Shown: in pieces, positions 1-10,851 of the stretch
How positions within the stretch are numbered: position 1 is the first letter of the stretch
How the letters are laid out: each line of letters opens with the position of its first letter
Source: Kutzneria sp. 744
Lineage (GTDB): Bacteria > Actinomycetota > Actinomycetes > Mycobacteriales > Pseudonocardiaceae
DNA length: 32,233 bases
Assembly: GCF_000568255.1 (NCBI RefSeq)
Contig: NZ_KK037166.1
Location: 3,925,266 to 3,957,498, forward strand
Direction: 5' to 3'
Translations under genes and position numbers: made by a program
Notes under the pieces: model-generated
Databases searched by the model: none
What the model saw: the letters and a program-made list of their open reading frames with translations, nothing else
Told to the model about the DNA's origin: nothing

Positions 1-2345
<2,345 letters not shown>

Positions 2346-2516
2346 GGGTGAACCCTCTTGCCATCGATCGCGGGCAACTTGAGCTGGCCGAACACGCACC
2401 AGAGACCCTCGATCCTAGGCGGTGACGGCATGCGGCCCCGTCCCGGGTGTTCGGGGAAAACCGTCGCCGGGCCGGCGCAGGATCCGTAGCGTGATCCGGT
2501 CGTGGGTGAAAACACT

Positions 2517-4539
2517 ATGAAGTTGCGAGCACTGGGGGTGGCGTTGGCCCTGGCCGCGCCGCTCGTGACGATCGTGCAGCCGGCGATCGGGGCGACCGCT
2601 CCGGTCAACCGGGCCACCGCGTTCGTGAACGTCGTCGCGCACGAGGACGACGACATCTTGTTCATGAACCCCGACGTGGCCGGCGGCATCCGAGCCGGCG
2701 TGCCGACCGCGACGGTCTTCCTGACGGCCGGCGAGAACGCCTTCGCTGGCGACCCGGCCAACGATCCCGACGACCCGTACTGCCCGAAGCCGCCCAACGA
2801 TGGCGGCAACCACCTGGGCGACCTCAGCCGTGAGCGGTACGCGCAATGCCGTCAGCAGGGCGTCCGAGCCGCATACGCGCAGATGGCCGGCGTGGCCGAC
2901 GTCTGGGACGGCGCTCTGGTGGATGTCACCGGTGGCGACTTCGGCGAGCTGTACACGCTGCGCGCGAAGCCGTCGGTCAAGCTCGTGTTCCTCGACCTGC
3001 CCGAGGACGGCGACGCCCAGATCGGAGGCTCGCTGTACCACCTGTATTTCGGCGACGTGCCGAACTTCAGCACCGACACGCTCGTGCCGACGGACGGCGT
3101 GGTGCAGCGCAGCTACAGCTACAACCGGGCCGACACGGTCAACGCGCTCGTGGCCCTCTACCAGTTGTTCCGCGCCGACCGCGGTTTCGGGGTGCAGGAC
3201 ACCACTCCCGGAATGCCCGGGAAACAAGATCGGCCGCGTGGGATCTTTCAACGGACCACCACCGACCACGTGATGGCCGGCTCGGGTTTGCGACCGAAGG
3301 CGCTGGGCAGGTACACCCGGAGGACCGCGTACGACCGGATCTCGCTGGAAGGAGTTCCGCGACTACAACATCGGCGGCGCGCCGGTGAACCTCACGCCCG
3401 GGGCTCGTGCGGCCAAGAACGCCACGTTCCAGGCGTACAAGCCGTTTCGACTTCGGCGACGTGGGAGATCGACTCCCCCGGACTACCACGGACTGGAGCC
3501 AGCGAATGTACTACCGCTGGCCGACCGGACCAGCTGGGTCGGCACGACCAGACGACGCTGAGGCGTTCGCCGTGCGCGCGCAACCTGCTCGTCTGTCGCA
3601 GGCGTCGACGGGGGCCTGAAGCGGCCGGTCGACTGCCGGCCGATGATCGCTGAGCCGGCGTGCGTCGCGGACGAGAGACGCGACGTTTTCGCCCGCCGAG
3701 CGGACTCCGGCGAACTTGTGGAGTTGACACAGACTTCTCCCAACGGCGCGTGGTCGACGCGGTGGTCGTCGCTGGGCAATCCGAACGCCGGCGACCCGGA
3801 CGCCCAACTTCAGGTCGGCATGCCCGTCGCCGCGAAGAACGGGGACGGCAGAGTCGAGATTTTCGTGCGCAATGGTGGAGGTGGTGTGAGCACCTCGTTC
3901 GAGCAGGCCGATGGCGTCTTCAGCGATTGGGTGGATCTCGGCGGCAGCGGCATTCAGGAGGACCCGGCCGCCGTGACGACCGACAGCGGCCGGATCGAGG
4001 TGTTCGCGAGCACGAAGACCAGCATTCTGCACTGGTTCCAGCCGTCGCCGAACAGCTCGTTCACGGCGGACTCGTCGTTCCCGTCCGGCCCGCCGGCCAG
4101 CGCGCCCACGCCCGCGATCGACCAGGACGGCCGGCTGGAGGTCTTCTACCGGCAGGCCGGCAGTGCGTCGGTCGAGGCGTCTGTGCAGGCCTCGCCGGAT
4201 GGCGATTGGAAGCCATCTCCGGTGGTGCTCGGCGGGCAAGCCGGCGTCGGGCAGCCCGCGCTCGTCACGGCGCCGGCCGGTGCGGACGCGCGGGTGATGG
4301 TGTTCACCCGGAACGGGGGCGGCGGCGTGAGCTCTGCGCGGCAGACCTCGGCCAACGGCGGGTTCGGTGGTTGGTCGGATCTCGGCGGGCTGTTCGTCGG
4401 GCTGCCGACGGCGGCCGTCGACCACGCCGGTTTTGTGGTGCTGCTGGCCATGAGTGCGGGCGGTCAACTGGCCGTGGACAAGCAGACAGCCGCCGGCGGG
4501 GACGCCCCGTTCGGCGGCTGGCAGCTGGTCGGGAGTTAA
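2517..4539 (+). pseudogene. Secreted PIG-L family deacetylase with C-terminal beta-propeller, multiply frameshifted
   Basis: PIG-L proteins are zinc-dependent N-acetylglucosaminyl deacetylases; this one would be exported. From ATG 2517 there is a signal peptide (MKLRALGVALALAAPLVTI, about 26 residues) and a metal-site motif VVAHEDDDILFMNPD. The reading frame is clean to about 3220. Between 3220 and 3640 homologous-looking peptides alternate among all three frames: NKIGRVGSFNG, then MAGSGLRPKALGRYTRRTAY, then EFRDYNIGGAPVNLTPG, then FDFGDVGD, then DWSQRMYYRWP. That needs at least five or six indels. From 3643 the frame is open again to TAA 4537-4539, encoding about 298 residues of repeated blades (EVFARR-, EIFVRNGGGGVS-, VMVFTRNGGGGVS-like), as in tectonin/PLL-type propellers. 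The whole span corresponds to about 674 codons, near the size of intact fusions. It is either a real pseudogene or a locally poor consensus. Confidence 0.8.
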
Positions 4540-5294
4540 CGCAGGCCGGCGAGCACGTCCCGGACGGCCTGGAGGCTGGCCCGCCACACTCCGGTGGCCA
4601 GGCTGATCCGGGCGACCCCCAGGGCGCCCAGCTCACTCGCCGTCGGGCCCGTCGGCTTGAACATGATGTTGACCGGGGCGTCGACCTGCCGGACGAACTC
4701 GGCGATGAGCTCCGGGTCGGACAGCACGATCGGGTAGACGCAGTCGGCGCCGGCGTCGAGGTAGCGCTTGGCCCGCTCGACGGCCTCGGCGAAGACGTCA
4801 GCGTGCATGGCCGCGTCGCCAGTTCGGATGAAGACGTCCACCCGGGCGTTGATGACCACCGGCACACCGGCAGCGTCGGCCGCCTTGCGGATGTTCGCGA
4901 GGCGCTCGGCCTGCCAGGCGGGTTGACGGAGACCGTCGGCGGCGGTGTGGTCCGTGTCCTCCAGATTGATGCCGACCGCACCGGCTTCGAGCAGCGCGGC
5001 CACCAACTGCTCGGCGTCGAGGCCATAACCGGCCTCGACGTCGGCGGTCACCGGGAGGTCGACAGCCTTGGCGACACGGCCGACGGCCGCGAACACCTCG
5101 TCGGCCGGCGCCTTCTCGCCGTCGGGGAAGCCGAGGCTCTCGGCCACAGCGTGGCTCGACGTGGCCACGACCGGGAAGCCAGCCTCGGCGACCAGGCCCG
5201 CAGTCGCCGCGTCCCAGACGTTGGGCAGCACCAGCGGGTTGCCCCGCTGATGCAGTGCGCGCAGCGTCTCGGCGTGCGCGGCCAGCTTGCTCAC
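4536..5294 (-). CDS. Isocitrate lyase/phosphoenolpyruvate mutase family protein
   Basis: A 252-residue single-domain TIM-barrel protein of the PEP mutase/isocitrate lyase superfamily, whose members make or break C-C or P-C bonds next to a carboxylate with Mg2+. Visible signatures are PLVLPNVWDAATAGLVAEAG near the N-terminus, the metal-site stretch VTADVEAGYG, and GAVGINLEDTD. The length fits the short branch of the family; the Cys motif of true isocitrate lyase (KKCGH) is absent, so isocitrate lyase activity is unlikely. The substrate is unknown. The GTG start at 5294 overlaps the TGA of the upstream AhpD-like gene in a GTGA, so translation is probably coupled. Its TAA and the TAA of the PIG-L gene share the palindrome TTAA at 4536-4539. 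Confidence 0.88.
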   Translation of the reverse strand: MSKLAAHAETLRALHQRGNPLVLPNVWDAATAGLVAEAGFPVVATSSHAVAESLGFPDGEKAPADEVFAAVGRVAKAVDLPVTADVEAGYGLDAEQLVAALLEAGAVGINLEDTDHTAADGLRQPAWQAERLANIRKAADAAGVPVVINARVDVFIRTGDAAMHADVFAEAVERAKRYLDAGADCVYPIVLSDPELIAEFVRQVDAPVNIMFKPTGPTASELGALGVARISLATGVWRASLQAVRDVLAGLR

Positions 5295-5767
5295 TCGGCG
5301 CCGCCGAGAGCCGGCGGCTGGTTCCGGCTGATCACGCTGATCCGGTTCCACGCGTTGATGGTGGCGATCATGGCGATGATCTGGGCCAGCTCGGCCTGGC
5401 TGAACTGCTTCTCGGCCTCGGCCCACGTCTCGTCGCTGACGCCGCCCTCGGCCAGCAGCGTGCCCTCCTCGGTCAGCGCGAGCGCCGCCCGCTCGCGGGC
5501 CGTGTAGAAGGACAGCTCCCGCCACGCCGGCAGCGCGTAGATGCGGCGCTCGTTCTCGCCGTGCTTGCGGGCGTCGGTGGCGTGCATGTCGATGCAGAAG
5601 CCGCAGCCGTTGATCTGGGAGGCGCGGATCTTGATCAGCTCGGCCAGGACGGGGTCGATGCCGTCGTGGGAGGCCTTGCTCACCAGCAGCATCGCGCGAT
5701 AGGCGGCCGAGGCCTCCTTGGCGACGTCGATCCGGGGCAGATGCGTCACGTACTCGTCAGAACTCAC
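5291..5767 (-). CDS. AhpD-like carboxymuconolactone decarboxylase family protein
   Basis: A small all-helical protein of the AhpD/CMD superfamily, whose peroxidase-linked members use a CxxC pair for thiol redox chemistry. The motif INGCGFCIDMHATDARK carries that pair (C-G-F-C), followed by a downstream conserved helix (SQAELAQIIAMIATINAWNR). About 158 residues from the GTG at 5767; GTG 5749 is also possible and neither has a strong ribosome site. It overlaps the PEP-mutase-like gene by 4 bases and is divergent from the MocR regulator 47 bp away, the usual arrangement for a MocR target. The reaction is not known; peroxidase or reductase roles are inferred from the family. Confidence 0.9.
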   Translation of the reverse strand: MSSDEYVTHLPRIDVAKEASAAYRAMLLVSKASHDGIDPVLAELIKIRASQINGCGFCIDMHATDARKHGENERRIYALPAWRELSFYTARERAALALTEEGTLLAEGGVSDETWAEAEKQFSQAELAQIIAMIATINAWNRISVISRNQPPALGGAE

Positions 5768-5788
5768 GGTCACGACGCTAGCCCGGAA

Positions 5789-5810
5789 CTGGTCCACTCG
5801 TATGATCCAG
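5789..5810. promoter_or_regulatory. Candidate MocR operator and -10 element between ahpD-like gene and mocR
   Basis: Two direct repeats, TGGTCCA (5790-5796) and TGATCCA (5803-5809), lie 13 bp apart start to start. They sit inside a weak inverted repeat (CTGGTCC / GATCCAG). A good -10 hexamer TATGAT (5801-5806) overlaps the second copy and would start transcription at or just before the ATG at 5815, giving a leaderless mocR mRNA. MocR proteins are known to bind direct repeats in such divergent spacers. That this is the actual site is inference. Confidence 0.5.
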
Positions 5811-5814
5811 CTTG

Positions 5815-7206
5815 ATGCCGAAATCATGGACCAGCGGCGGCTTCGAGCTGCACCTCGACCTGGAGCCGGGGGTCGGTCGCCGGGCGGCGCTGGAGCGGTC
5901 GCTGCGCGAGGCTATCCGATCCGGGCGGCTGGCGGCAGGCACCCAGCTGCCCTCTTCCCGCGCGTTGGCGGCAGACCTCGGGCTCTCCCGTGGGACGGTC
6001 GTGCAGGCCTACGAACAGCTGCTCGCCGAGGGATATCTGACGAGCCGGTCTAGGACGCACACCGAGGTCGCGGCCGTGCCGGGTGCTCGAACTCGCACGC
6101 AATCGAGAAGTACGTCGAACTTCTCGGTTCGGTACGACCTGGCGCCGGGCAACCCGGATGTCAGCCAGTTCCCGCGGTCGACATGGGCGTCGGCGTTGCG
6201 GCACGCCGTCACGGTCGCCGCCGACGATGACCTGCGCTACGGCGATCCCCGCGGACACCCCGAGCTGCGTCGCGCGCTGGCCGACTACCTGGGCCGCGTC
6301 CGTGGCGTGCGCACAAGTTCACAGGCAATTGTCGTGTGTACTGGGTTCACAAACGGCCTGCGGCTCATCTCCGCCGCACTGCGTGAACGCGGCGGTCGGA
6401 CGATGGCCGTCGAGGACTTCGGCCTGTCGTTCCATGCCGAGGCGATCGAACACGCCGGACTGCGGACGGAGACCGTCCGGCTCGACGACGACGGTCTCGT
6501 TGTCGACGAACTTCCCCAGGCTGACGGAGTTCTGGTCACCGCCTCACATCAGTTGCCGTGGGGCACGCGGCTGCACCCGGCCCGGCGAGGCGCGCTGGTC
6601 GACTGGGCGCGGGACAACAACGCCGTTGTCATCGAAGACGACTATGACGGCGAGTTCCGCTACGACCGCCAGCCGATCGGGGCGATCCAGGGCCTGGCCC
6701 CCGAGCACGTCATCTACGCCGGCACGGCGAGCAAGTCGCTGGCGCCGGCGATGCGGATGGCGTGGCTCGCGGTCCCCGAGCACCTCATCGAGCCGATCGT
6801 CCGGATCCGTCTGTTGTCGGAACGGCAGTGTCCGACCTTCGAGCAGTTGGCCCTCGCCCACCTCGTCGACAGCGGAGGGCTCGACCGTCACCTTCGCCGA
6901 ATGCGCACGTATTACCGGAAGCGGCGCGACTACCTGCTCAGCGCACTCGCGACGACCGTGCCCCAGGTCCGGCCGTTCGGCATCGCCGCCGGCCTGCACA
7001 TCACATTGCTGCTTCCCGACGGAATCGAGGAGAACGACGTCCAGGCGGTTCTCACCGACCACGGCGTCGGCGCCCATCTGCTGTCCGCCTACGCACGCCG
7101 CCGCTCGGCGCCACCCGGGCTGGTCATCGGCTACGCCACTCCCCCGGGCCATGCCTATCCCGCCGCTGTGCAGGCCTTGGTCACCGCGCTGAGCAAACTG
7201 GTCTAA
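5815..7206 (+). CDS. MocR/PdxR-type transcriptional regulator (GntR wHTH plus aminotransferase-like domain)
   Basis: A 463-residue regulator that senses pyridoxal phosphate or an amine adduct. An N-terminal GntR winged helix (about residues 10-75; SSRALAADLGLSRGTVVQAY) is joined by a linker (about 80-108) to a fold-type I aminotransferase-like domain. The PLP lysine is Lys307 in TASKSLAPAMR, and the EDDYDGEFRYDR motif is present. The ATG at 5815 is preceded by TATGAT with no Shine-Dalgarno, so it is probably leaderless. The linker DNA contains a perfect 8-bp inverted repeat (6104-6126). It likely controls the divergent AhpD-like/PEP-mutase-like pair. Its stop overlaps the convergent FMN reductase stop by 4 bases. 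Confidence 0.93.
   Translation: MPKSWTSGGFELHLDLEPGVGRRAALERSLREAIRSGRLAAGTQLPSSRALAADLGLSRGTVVQAYEQLLAEGYLTSRSRTHTEVAAVPGARTRTQSRSTSNFSVRYDLAPGNPDVSQFPRSTWASALRHAVTVAADDDLRYGDPRGHPELRRALADYLGRVRGVRTSSQAIVVCTGFTNGLRLISAALRERGGRTMAVEDFGLSFHAEAIEHAGLRTETVRLDDDGLVVDELPQADGVLVTASHQLPWGTRLHPARRGALVDWARDNNAVVIEDDYDGEFRYDRQPIGAIQGLAPEHVIYAGTASKSLAPAMRMAWLAVPEHLIEPIVRIRLLSERQCPTFEQLALAHLVDSGGLDRHLRRMRTYYRKRRDYLLSALATTVPQVRPFGIAAGLHITLLLPDGIEENDVQAVLTDHGVGAHLLSAYARRRSAPPGLVIGYATPPGHAYPAAVQALVTALSKLV
6104..6126. repeat. 8-bp perfect inverted repeat inside the MocR linker
   Basis: CGAGAAGT (6104-6111) and ACTTCTCG (6119-6126) are exact reverse complements around a 7-bp loop. The sequence resembles the GAAGTTCG core of the short repeats elsewhere in this window. 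It encodes part of the Ser/Arg/Thr-rich linker between the DNA-binding and aminotransferase-like domains, so it probably costs the protein little. Confidence 0.7.
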
Positions 7207-7757
7207 GCGGTGCGCTGGCGCGGCAACGCCGTGGTCAGCGCATGCCGGAACTCTTCGACGATGTCGCCGAACACGTGCTCGACGTCGGCATTGATGGACA
7301 GGCCACCATCGGTGTCGACCTGGAGATCACGTTCCAGCAGGAAGTAGCTCTGGATCACGTGGCGCGGGGCGAGGGACTGGACGACGGGGCGCAGTCCGTA
7401 GTCGAGGGCCAGCACGTGGGCCAGGCTGCCGCCGGTCGCCAGCGGCAACACCGTCTTCCCCGACAGCCCGAACTGCGGCAGCAGGTCGAGAAACACCTTC
7501 AGCAGTCCGGAGTAGGCAGCCTTATATGTAGGTGTGGCCAGCACGACTCCGTCGGCATCGGCCAGGCATTCCGCGGCACGCGCGATGTCCGGGTCCGACG
7601 TGTCGGCCGCCAGCAGCGGACCCGGTGGCAGGTCACGCAGCCTCAGGTGTTCGGTGACCAGCCCCGCCCCGGCGAGCCGGTCCGCGACGTACTCGGCGAC
7701 TCGGGCGGTCTTGGAGTTCCGCGACGGACTGCCGGAGATGACAACAACAGCGGGCAT
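7203..7757 (-). CDS. NADPH-dependent FMN reductase (SsuE-like)
   Basis: A 184-residue flavodoxin-fold protein that reduces FMN with NAD(P)H, often to feed a monooxygenase. The phosphate-binding loop is GSPSRNSKTARV near the N-terminus; ATPTYKAAYSGLLKVFLDLL and LPLATGGSLAH are typical of the SsuE branch. The ATG at 7757 has AGGAG 5 nt upstream. No alkanesulfonate monooxygenase or transporter gene is adjacent, so the SsuE name refers to sequence type rather than a proven sulfonate role. Its upstream region is the 19-bp repeat array, and it converges with mocR (4-base overlap at 7203-7206). Confidence 0.9.
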   Translation of the reverse strand: MPAVVVISGSPSRNSKTARVAEYVADRLAGAGLVTEHLRLRDLPPGPLLAADTSDPDIARAAECLADADGVVLATPTYKAAYSGLLKVFLDLLPQFGLSGKTVLPLATGGSLAHVLALDYGLRPVVQSLAPRHVIQSYFLLERDLQVDTDGGLSINADVEHVFGDIVEEFRHALTTALPRQRTA

Positions 7758-7814
7758 GACGACTCCTGGGCTGTTGGTGGGTGAAAACGACTACGTCGGC
7801 GGCCGACCACTCAT

Positions 7815-8272
7815 CCGACGAAATGCTCCTCGACCGGCGAACTTCCCCTTCTCCGACGGCAGGCCGGTAGACCGTCGATGTTCCCTTCCGCCGACGAACT
7901 TCCGGTCGACCGGCGAAGTTCCTCTTCGCCGGTCGAAGCACTGCTCGGCGAACGAAGTACCGCTCGGCCGACCAACATCCCGCCGGCCGACGAGCATGCG
8001 CCTGCCCGACGCAGCATCCGCCTGCCCGACGAACGTCCGGTTGGACGAGGAGCACCCGACCGATCGCCGAACTGCTGGCTGACCGACGAATGACCGATCG
8101 GTCGACGAACTTCTCGCCCATCGACGAACTTCCGATTCGTCGACGAACTTCTGCTCTTCAACGAACTTCCGGATCGTCGGCCAACTGCAGTCCGCCCGAC
8201 GAACGTCGGGTTAGCCGACGAACCTCCGGATGGTCGACGAACTGCCGGTGGACCGACGAAAAGCACAAGTGC
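7815..8272. repeat. Degenerate 19-bp tandem repeat array, about 24 units, non-coding
   Basis: Read on the + strand, a core close to YCGACGAACTTCC recurs at 7815, 7834, 7853, 7872, 7891, 7910, 7929, then (after irregular spacing) 7968, 7987, 8006, 8026, and again at 8083, 8102, 8121, 8140, 8158, 8177, 8196, 8215, 8234 and 8253. Nearly all steps are exactly 19 bp. Because 19 is not a multiple of 3 and open frames here are only arginine/serine-rich shadows, I call it non-coding. There are no unique spacers between units and no cas genes, so it is not CRISPR. It fills most of the 702-bp gap between the FMN reductase and the MpaB gene. The remaining 8273-8459 holds a small palindrome TGACAGTTGTCA (8345-8356) and nothing else I can identify. 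Confidence 0.85.
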
Positions 8273-8459
8273 GCCGACAACGCCGGGCAGGAATGTGCAG
8301 GTCCGGGGCGTAGAGGTCAGCCGGGACACAGCGCGCTGCAGACGTGACAGTTGTCAACGTGCGCCCTCGTGCGGAGGTCGTCTGACTGTGCCACGCCTCC
8401 GACGCTAGGTCAGGCGCCGCACACCGACAAGGTCGTCCCACGGGGTGAAAACCGGCTGT

Positions 8460-9326
8460 TCAGTCGATCGGCAGCAACTTCGTCGACGGACGGACCGATG
8501 GCCCGAGACGGCGCATCGCCTGTGGCACGTAGCCATGGGGAGACCGCCAGCGGATGGGCGCGGGGACCAAGAACGCGGCCGACCGGACGGCACGGAGCAT
8601 CGCGGTGCTCGCGGCCGGCGCATAGGCGCTGTGCCCGTGCAGCCGGATCGCCCAGCGCGGCAGCAGCGAGTAGGCGAGGTGGGCGACCGTCGGCTCGTAG
8701 ATCGGCAGGCCGAAGCCGAGCACCCCGGGCAGCGGCGGCTTGTGCAGGAACTCGTAGACGACCTCCGAGTCCTCGCCCCGCCGTAGTTCACCACGCATGT
8801 CACGCAGGTAAGTGGACATCTGCGCGGTAGAGCCGGGCACTTCATCCGGGTCGAGGCCCACAAGAGCGGCGGAACGGCGCTGCTCGTCGAAATACCGGTC
8901 GGCCTGCTCCCTGGTCAGCCGAAAACCGGCGCGGCGGACGATCGACAGGAACATCGCGACCTCAGCGCAGTGCACCCACAGCAGCAGGTCGGGGCGGTCG
9001 ATGCGGAACGTCCGGCCGGTGTCCGGGTCCTTGCCACGCAGGCTGCGGTGCACGGCTCTGACCTTGGCGGCGCCGGCGTGCACCTCGTCGAGCGGCGCGT
9101 ATGTGCTCATCGAGACGAACTTGGCGGTGCGCATGAGCCGGCCGAGCGGATCCTCGCGAAAGTTCGAGTTCTGCACCACGCCCGCGGCCGCGAGGGGGTG
9201 CAACGACTGGAGGTACAGGCTGGTGATGCCGGCCAGCCACATCGCGGGGTCGGCATGCAGTTGCCAGGTGACCGAGTTCGGACCGACCAAACCCGGGTCG
9301 GCCCCGTTCGACGGCACAGCGCTCAC
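8460..9326 (-). CDS. Oxygenase MpaB family protein (DUF2236)
   Basis: A 288-residue member of the family named after fungal MpaB and related to latex-clearing protein, heme-dependent oxygenases. Characteristic stretches are LHPLAAAGVVQNSNFREDPL followed by RTAKF, and DRPDLLLWVHCAEVAMFL. There is no signal peptide, so it is probably cytoplasmic. Many actinomycete paralogues are uncharacterised, so substrate and activity are open. The GTG start at 9326 has no clear ribosome site and may be leaderless. The GH16 gene ends 45 bp upstream on the same strand; no functional link is evident. Confidence 0.88.
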   Translation of the reverse strand: MSAVPSNGADPGLVGPNSVTWQLHADPAMWLAGITSLYLQSLHPLAAAGVVQNSNFREDPLGRLMRTAKFVSMSTYAPLDEVHAGAAKVRAVHRSLRGKDPDTGRTFRIDRPDLLLWVHCAEVAMFLSIVRRAGFRLTREQADRYFDEQRRSAALVGLDPDEVPGSTAQMSTYLRDMRGELRRGEDSEVVYEFLHKPPLPGVLGFGLPIYEPTVAHLAYSLLPRWAIRLHGHSAYAPAASTAMLRAVRSAAFLVPAPIRWRSPHGYVPQAMRRLGPSVRPSTKLLPID

Positions 9327-9371
9327 CTGTGCGAAGTTACGCCGTCGAAGGGGCCGACCCGAACCCCCAGA

Positions 9372-10718
9372 TCAGTGACCGAACGTGAACGTGTTCATGG
9401 CGACGAACGGCGCGGGTTGGCCGCTGCTGAACGTCAGGTACACGTCATGCACGCCGGTGGTGCCGGCGATGTTCGCCGGGATGGACCGCCAACTGGTCCA
9501 TCCTCCGGTGTTGCCGACGGCGAAGCTGCCGATCGGGGCGTTGGTGACGCTGTCCAGCCGCACTTCGACGAGCCCGCTGACGCCGCTGGCCGCACCCGAT
9601 GCCGCCGAGGCGACGAACTGGGTCGCTGGGCTGGAGCCCAAATCGATGCCGGAGTACTTCGCCCAGGCGCCGTTGGCGAGCTGGCCTACGTTGATGCCGC
9701 TGCTGGCCGCACTGTACTTCGTCGCGGGGATGGCCGTGTAGGCGTTGCCGACAGAGCCGCCGGGATTGGACGTCGTGGTGCCGCCGCCACCGCCCTTTGT
9801 GGACACGGAGACGTAGTCGACGAGCATCGGCTGGCCGGAAACCGTTGCGGCGGTGGGGCCGCCGCCGAACGCGGCCGGGAAGGCGCCGCCGATCGCCACG
9901 TTGAGGATCACGAAGAAGCCGTGCTGGGTGGCGTTGTTCCAGGTGGTCGCGTCGACCTGGTTGGCGTTGACGGTGAAGAAGTTGTTGCCGTCCAGGTAGT
10001 AGCGCAGCTGCTGCGGGTTGGCGCCGTAGTCGAGCTCGACGGCATAGGTGTGGAAGCCGGTCTGGCAGCCGCCGCAGGCCCTTTCGCCGGAGCCGAGGCC
10101 GGTGGTCTCGTTGCACGGCCCGCCGGAACCGGTGCCACAGTGCAGGGTCGCGAATTCCGAGCTCCGGCCGTTGATGTCCTCCATGATGTCCAGCTCGCCG
10201 ATGCTGGGCCAGTTCGTCGCCGCGGCCGGCCGGGCCGGGGCGCCCAGGGCCCAGAACGCCGGCCAGTAGCCGAGACCGTTGGCGGTGTTGACGTTCGGCT
10301 GCTGAACAGACGCCTCGATGCGCAGCACGCCGCCGGCCGGCGGCTGGAAGTCGGTGCGCTGCGTCTCGATGCGGCCGGACGTCCAGTTGCCCGAACCATC
10401 CATGACGGGCTTGATGGCGAGGTGGCCGCTGCCGTCGAGGTAGACATTGGCCGTGCTGTTGGTCATCGACTCGACCTCGCCGGTGCCCCAGTTGCCGGCT
10501 CCGCCGGGGTAACCGTGGCCGAGGTCGTAGAGCCAGTTCGAGCCGTTGACCGGGGAACCGGCGGAGCCGGTGAAGTCGTCGCTCCAGACGGTGGTGAAAC
10601 CGGCGGGCGGCGCGGGCGCCGCCGAGGCGGACTCAGTGGACAGTGCGACCGCCACCACGCCGGGTATCAACACGGCGAGGGCGCTTGCGGCGGCGAGCAA
10701 TCGTCGGCGTGAACGCAT
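9372..10718 (-). CDS. Secreted glycoside hydrolase family 16 with CBM6-like C-terminal domain
   Basis: A 448-residue exported endo-glucanase, probably beta-1,3- or mixed-linkage. A signal peptide (MRSRRRLLAAASALAVLIPG, cleavage near the ASA-A around residue 36) precedes a GH16 domain whose catalytic signature is GELDIMEDIN (about residues 171-180, nucleophile and acid/base glutamates). A Gly/Thr linker (TKGGGGGTTTSNPGG) then leads to a beta-sandwich resembling CBM6 (ATKYSAASSGINVG ... WTSWRSIPANI). The ATG at 10718 has GGAGGT 11 nt upstream, slightly far. The promoter region carries a CebR-like operator, suggesting induction by a glucan-derived oligosaccharide. Confidence 0.92.
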   Translation of the reverse strand: MRSRRRLLAAASALAVLIPGVVAVALSTESASAAPAPPAGFTTVWSDDFTGSAGSPVNGSNWLYDLGHGYPGGAGNWGTGEVESMTNSTANVYLDGSGHLAIKPVMDGSGNWTSGRIETQRTDFQPPAGGVLRIEASVQQPNVNTANGLGYWPAFWALGAPARPAAATNWPSIGELDIMEDINGRSSEFATLHCGTGSGGPCNETTGLGSGERACGGCQTGFHTYAVELDYGANPQQLRYYLDGNNFFTVNANQVDATTWNNATQHGFFVILNVAIGGAFPAAFGGGPTAATVSGQPMLVDYVSVSTKGGGGGTTTSNPGGSVGNAYTAIPATKYSAASSGINVGQLANGAWAKYSGIDLGSSPATQFVASAASGAASGVSGLVEVRLDSVTNAPIGSFAVGNTGGWTSWRSIPANIAGTTGVHDVYLTFSSGQPAPFVAMNTFTFGH

Positions 10719-10794
10719 GACTGTCGGTGACCTCCTTGTCACGGCAGGGATCACCGGCCGGCCGAGGCAGGAGGCCCGCGCGGTGATATCTCTA

Positions 10795-10822
10795 TGAGAG
10801 CGCTCCCATCCGCACAAGTCAA
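10795..10822 (-). promoter_or_regulatory. CebR-like LacI-family operator and -35 element upstream of the GH16 gene
   Basis: TGAGAGCGCTCCCA at 10795-10808 differs in one base from the perfect 14-bp palindrome TGGGAGCGCTCCCA bound by the cello-oligosaccharide repressor CebR of Streptomyces. A TTGACT -35 hexamer lies just upstream on the minus strand (complement of 10817-10822), so the operator falls in the spacer and -10 zone and could block transcription. That CebR or a relative acts here is inference; no LacI-family gene is in the window. Confidence 0.65.
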
Positions 10823-10851
10823 GGATGTGAACAACATCGAGTGACGGAAGG

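Noticed and set aside
3660-5507. 615-codon plus-strand frame spanning the propeller and PEP-mutase-like gene
   Set aside because: It is out of phase with the propeller blades and antisense to the PEP-mutase-like and AhpD-like genes, whose motifs are clear.
7815-8272. Possible CRISPR array
   Set aside because: Units are contiguous, degenerate and only 19 bp, with no constant repeat alternating with unique spacers and no cas genes nearby.
8345-8356. TGACAGTTGTCA palindrome as an operator
   Set aside because: Only 5-bp arms and 90 bp from any start codon; too short to claim on its own.
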